Positions 60,216 to 64,000 of a stretch of DNA of 64,000 nucleotides are shown here, one piece after another; positions within the stretch are counted from its first letter, which is position 1; every line of letters starts with the position of its first letter. The stretch is from Motacilla alba alba (Eukaryota > Chordata > Aves > Passeriformes > Motacillidae), in the NCBI RefSeq assembly GCF_015832195.1, contig NC_052017.1, positions 46,267,652 through 46,331,651 of the forward strand, read 5' to 3'. Both the position numbers and the translations under genes were made by a program. The notes under the pieces were generated by a model, which was not told the origin of the DNA, did no database searches, and saw nothing but the letters and a program-made list of their open reading frames with translations.

Positions 60216-63200
60216 TGCCTGACAAGAAATCATGAAGGTGACCGCCCTCTTTCTTTTTTTAATTTTTTTTTAATCTAACAATAAAAGCTATGATGGAGTG
60301 GCAGTGAATAATACAGTAGATTAAACAGTCACGTGGAGGAGTGTCTTAGGACCCCACATGGCCAAGAATTTCAGTGATAAGCACGTTTGTCAAAAGAAAG
60401 GTCTGGTTCCTGGAAGCGGAAATGAGTTTCTAATTCAGACCAAATGATTTTCAGCTGGAAATAAAAATAGGAAACTATATCAGAAGTTGAAAATAAAAAG
60501 TTACTTGATAGGTGATAAAGTGTTTTAGTATTTCTGTGAAACTCATGTAAATTAGTAAGTTTACAAGGAGTCATGATTAACTTGAGGACACAGTCAAATA
60601 TTTTCAGTGAATCCGACATTGTTAGTTTACCCAAAATGCGTGGGTCTTCTTGTTCTTCATTTAAATCAGCCCTTCATACTCCTCCAAATTTGATTTTTGC
60701 ATTTTCATTTAATTCTGAATTCATTTTCCCCTATTTTTCCAGTTCATCAGCCAACCAAAAACCATCCACAAGCCCTTTTTTTTAAGAGTCCTAAAGGATC
60801 TGTATAAGAGTGACAGTGGATGATAGTGAAAAGTCACTTTGCTGTTACTGTTTATTTTGGTTATGTAACTGGAATAAATTATATTAGAAATAAATGTATT
60901 TTATGACATAGCAACAACAACAAAAATTATTCTGTTTCCAGTCCCAGATATTAAAAAAAAAAAAAAAAAAAAGTGTCCAAGCAAGAATTATAAGGTGGTT
61001 TATTTATAAGTATCCTGAATTTTGAAACATTTATTCCAGCTTAGTTTCCTCTCACTTTTTTTCTTTTTAATAGAAGGCGGGGTTTCATGAAATATTGTTT
61101 CTCATGTCCATACTTTTAGTAGCAACACAAGGCAAAGCAACACAAAATTCACAGTAAAATTACCAAAGAAAAATCAGAGGATGCCTTGAAGTGGAAAAGG
61201 TTGGTTTCCCTAATGCTATATTGAAATGTTTTAGTCTTAAAATTAGATTATGGGGAATAACCATCCCATATTAAAATTTAAAAGTACTTTTATACCTTAT
61301 AGCTCTATGTGTGGATATCCAATACATGAGGGTTTGGGTGGAGCAAGAAGAGCAACTAGTTTATAATGTCTTGTATATACAAATGAGGAAATGCAGTTAA
61401 AACAGCTGAAACCACACTTGTGTTAAATAAACAAGCTCCCTGCTGTGGTCCTTTCCATCACAGAGGTCCACAGTACCTACAGAATCAGGTTTATGTCTGA
61501 ACTTTTTCATGTTTAGGAATCATGGTTCTCTTTACTAGCAAAGGTGCAGACCATCACATAACATTTTTGCAAAGGCTTGCTCTTTTTTTTTTAACTTGTG
61601 ATTTCCTCACTAGCTTGAAATGTTTCATTCAAAAGCTAATTTTCAAAGTGACTTCACATGGAGAAATCTATTTTAAGACATTGGTTAATTCAACATCAGT
61701 GAAGTGTGGAGAGAAACAAAAATGAAGTCATTGTTCATTGTGAAATTATATATGTCATATTCAATGGTGGGGGAAATTTTGCAGACCTCTCTTTCTTTTC
61801 TCAATTTTATTCCAACCAATTGGTGCACTTATTAATTCTTATGGCTTTCATTAGTCAAATGAAGATGATACACAGTTCTCTGTTTCCTTTTCTGGGATCT
61901 TTTTCGTCTTCTCTAAATAATTTCTCCATCTGGATGCATGGTCAGCACTTGCCATGAATCCCAGATAAAGCAGAAATCCATTATTGCTGTCCCATTTGTT
62001 GTCTTTGTGTGTTTGGATAACTGGTTTAAGCCACAGTTGAGCAACTTATTTTATGTGGACATACTCCAGAACCAAAGCAGTAAACAGGGAATTACCAGTG
62101 TATTCTAACACAAAAATTAGAATAAGCATTCATATTTCCTGTGTTTAGGCATGCTTACACTGGTCCTTTTTAAAATTTTTTTCAGCTAGAATCTGGTATA
62201 GCTGAAATTTGGATGTATGATCTGGTTTTCCTTCAGGTTATGTGTTATGGAAACCTCCTTTTTAAGCTAGAGTTGTCTTTAACCATATTGCAGTTTTGTT
62301 TATGGTCACATTGCACGTGTGACTTTTAGTATTCTTTTTTGTGGTTTGCAATTTCTCATGTGATTTTAGGTTTTAAAATGTCTGCCCTATTCTCGTGTTA
62401 TCATGCTATGCATAGTCAGTGCAAAGTTTTGTGCTTGGCACATAGGGCAATTCATCTCAAAATTACATGTTATTTGCTTAATTTGGTATTTCTATTTACA
62501 CTAACTCTAAATACCCATTTGGATCTTATGATCAGCTTCCAATTTATTTCTGCTGTTGCATCCGGACAGTTGCTATTTGCGTCTTTCTGGATTTTCCAGT
62601 GTGTACATTCTGGTGAAAATGTCCATCTCATGCAGCTGCACTGTGGATTCACATTTCCAGAGTAATACAAGTGTTAAAAATATTCTAAGCCATAAATTTT
62701 TGCGTGTGTGAAAGAGAGACTCGTACATTGCAGATCTTGGGTTCTGGGCTCTTGGATCACTCAGGGAATCCACAGCCTTGAGCGGCTCTAGGCACAAGCT
62801 GACAAGGCAATTCCTCAGCATCAAGTACTCTGCATGTTTCTGTGTTTGTGGGCAAGGTGGGGACAAACCAGTCCCAAACCTGATGCCTGCTTTGCTGTCT
62901 GTACCAAAGCCCTGAGGAGGAAAACATTTTGCTTTTGCTCTTGGGGAAATTTTGCATGCAGAATGGCAGCAGCTGCTCAGGAGCAGGGTGGGAGTTCCTG
63001 GCAGTGGTGAAAGTGTGCTGATGTGATGCCTCTCCATGTCATTTTATGTTCTGATTTCTTTTATGTCAAGACAGCTCAAACTCATCCCTCAAATTTTGGA
63101 CAGCAAAATTCAATTTTGGCTATATTATGATGATGGCAACTCTGCCTTTGAGATAAATATACAGCCTATTCTTCTATAAGCAAAGCAAAATAGAACTAAG

Positions 63201-64000
63201 CTCTGAAGAATAGGACCCACAAAAAAAAAAAAAATCCAAAACTCCACAAAGAAAAAAGTAAATTAACCTCTTCAGCTCACATGAGTTCTCCTATTATTGA
63301 ATTAGCAAAGGGAAAGGAAGTATGCATGTGTTTTCTAACAGTTTGGCCAAGGTTGAAAGAACAGAAGAACAAAGGCATGATATTATGGCACAGAGCAAAA
63401 GAGGCTTTAAAATACTTCAGGAACAAATGTTAAAATATTTAGGCTGGTCTCTGAAAAAAACCATAAACCTTTTAAAATAACAAACACTATAGCAAAGACT
63501 TTCTGTACAGGACTCAGAAACATGAGTCTTGCTAAAATTAGTGTGAGCTGTGCATCTACCTTTATAATGGCTTTGAAATCTCAGCCTATAATATTCCTCA
63601 TCAGCTGTATAGGAAAGAAAACATTTTCTGTGACTGAGAGCAGAAGTAGTTGTCTGTCCAGAAATACTGGAAATCATGCCAAGTTGTTTCAAGTGCTAGA
63701 TAGGCTCTACAACACATACTAATTCATTTAATAACATCTCGGAGGTATTTAAAGCCTTGTAAAGGAAATGATGGGGGCACAAGTGTTAGACTTTTATATG
63801 TTCAGTCAAAAATGTACAAAATTCCTAGTGCATTGTAAAATGAAGGAGCAAGGAAGGCCAGAGTCTTTAACCATCTGAAACAATCTAATCATCCTCTGCA
63901 AATGCACTGTTTGAGGTGACTATGTTAACTGAAAATGGAGAGATTAAATAAAGTCAGGCTGATAAATCCCCTGAGTACTACTAACTTATTTGTAATATCA
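60216..64000. other. 5' flank, distal part
   Basis: AT-rich, with homopolymers but no recognised gene. A 154-residue minus frame at 62573-63037 is in a locally GC-richer patch of unknown origin and lacks any domain I recognise. Confidence 0.6.
60953..60972. repeat. A20 homopolymer
   Basis: About 20 A residues in AT-rich flank. Confidence 0.9.

Noticed and set aside
62573..63037. 154-residue minus-strand frame
   Set aside because: No domain, atypical composition, in a patch of unknown, possibly repetitive, origin.
1..64000. CRISPR arrays, bacterial operons, phage or defence systems
   Set aside because: No regularly spaced repeats, operon-like gene packing or prokaryotic signals; the sequence is vertebrate nuclear DNA.
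1..64000. tRNA, rRNA or known small-RNA genes
   Set aside because: No A/B-box plus cloverleaf pattern or rRNA core was seen on reading. A tRNAscan or Rfam search would be decisive.

Overview
The window is vertebrate, almost certainly avian, nuclear DNA. It is AT-rich, with one dense CpG island, a multi-exon gene with canonical GT/AG introns, several CR1 LINE remnants (the typical bird retroposon) and two solo-LTR-like insertions of types common in birds. It contains no bacterial or phage operon, CRISPR array or other compact multi-gene system, and I did not find an undescribed system.

One protein-coding gene fills three quarters of the window. It is DPY19L1, on the minus strand, from the start codon at 47216-47218 to the stop at 3778-3780. 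I rebuilt 23 coding exons by hand, including two 25-nt microexons. Every junction uses GT/AG, all phases agree, and the exon lengths sum to 2310 nt (769 codons plus stop). The product is an endoplasmic-reticulum C-mannosyltransferase of the DPY-19 family (GT-C fold) that uses dolichyl-phosphate-mannose to modify tryptophans in WxxW motifs, for example in thrombospondin repeats.

Layout: 1-3256 is the 3' flank, with an LTR remnant at about 1.02-1.51 kb and candidate poly(A) signals. 3257-47218 is DPY19L1, with CR1 fragments in introns 5, 18, 19 and 21, a 0.92-kb LTR in intron 16, A/C-rich low-complexity tracts, a 36-bp near-perfect palindrome in intron 8 and a pair of octamer motifs in intron 18. 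46.5-47.8 kb is the CpG-island promoter, with GC boxes, an E-box and an ETS motif, and an upstream ATG that overlaps the main start. 47.8-64 kb is non-coding 5' flank. It holds a long poly(A) tract, two CR1 copies, a compact CpG cluster at 60 kb, and two CTCF-like motifs in divergent orientation that could mark a domain boundary.

The exon calls rest on the sequence plus recalled family knowledge. No alignment or database search was run, so repeat family names and regulatory sites are inference.
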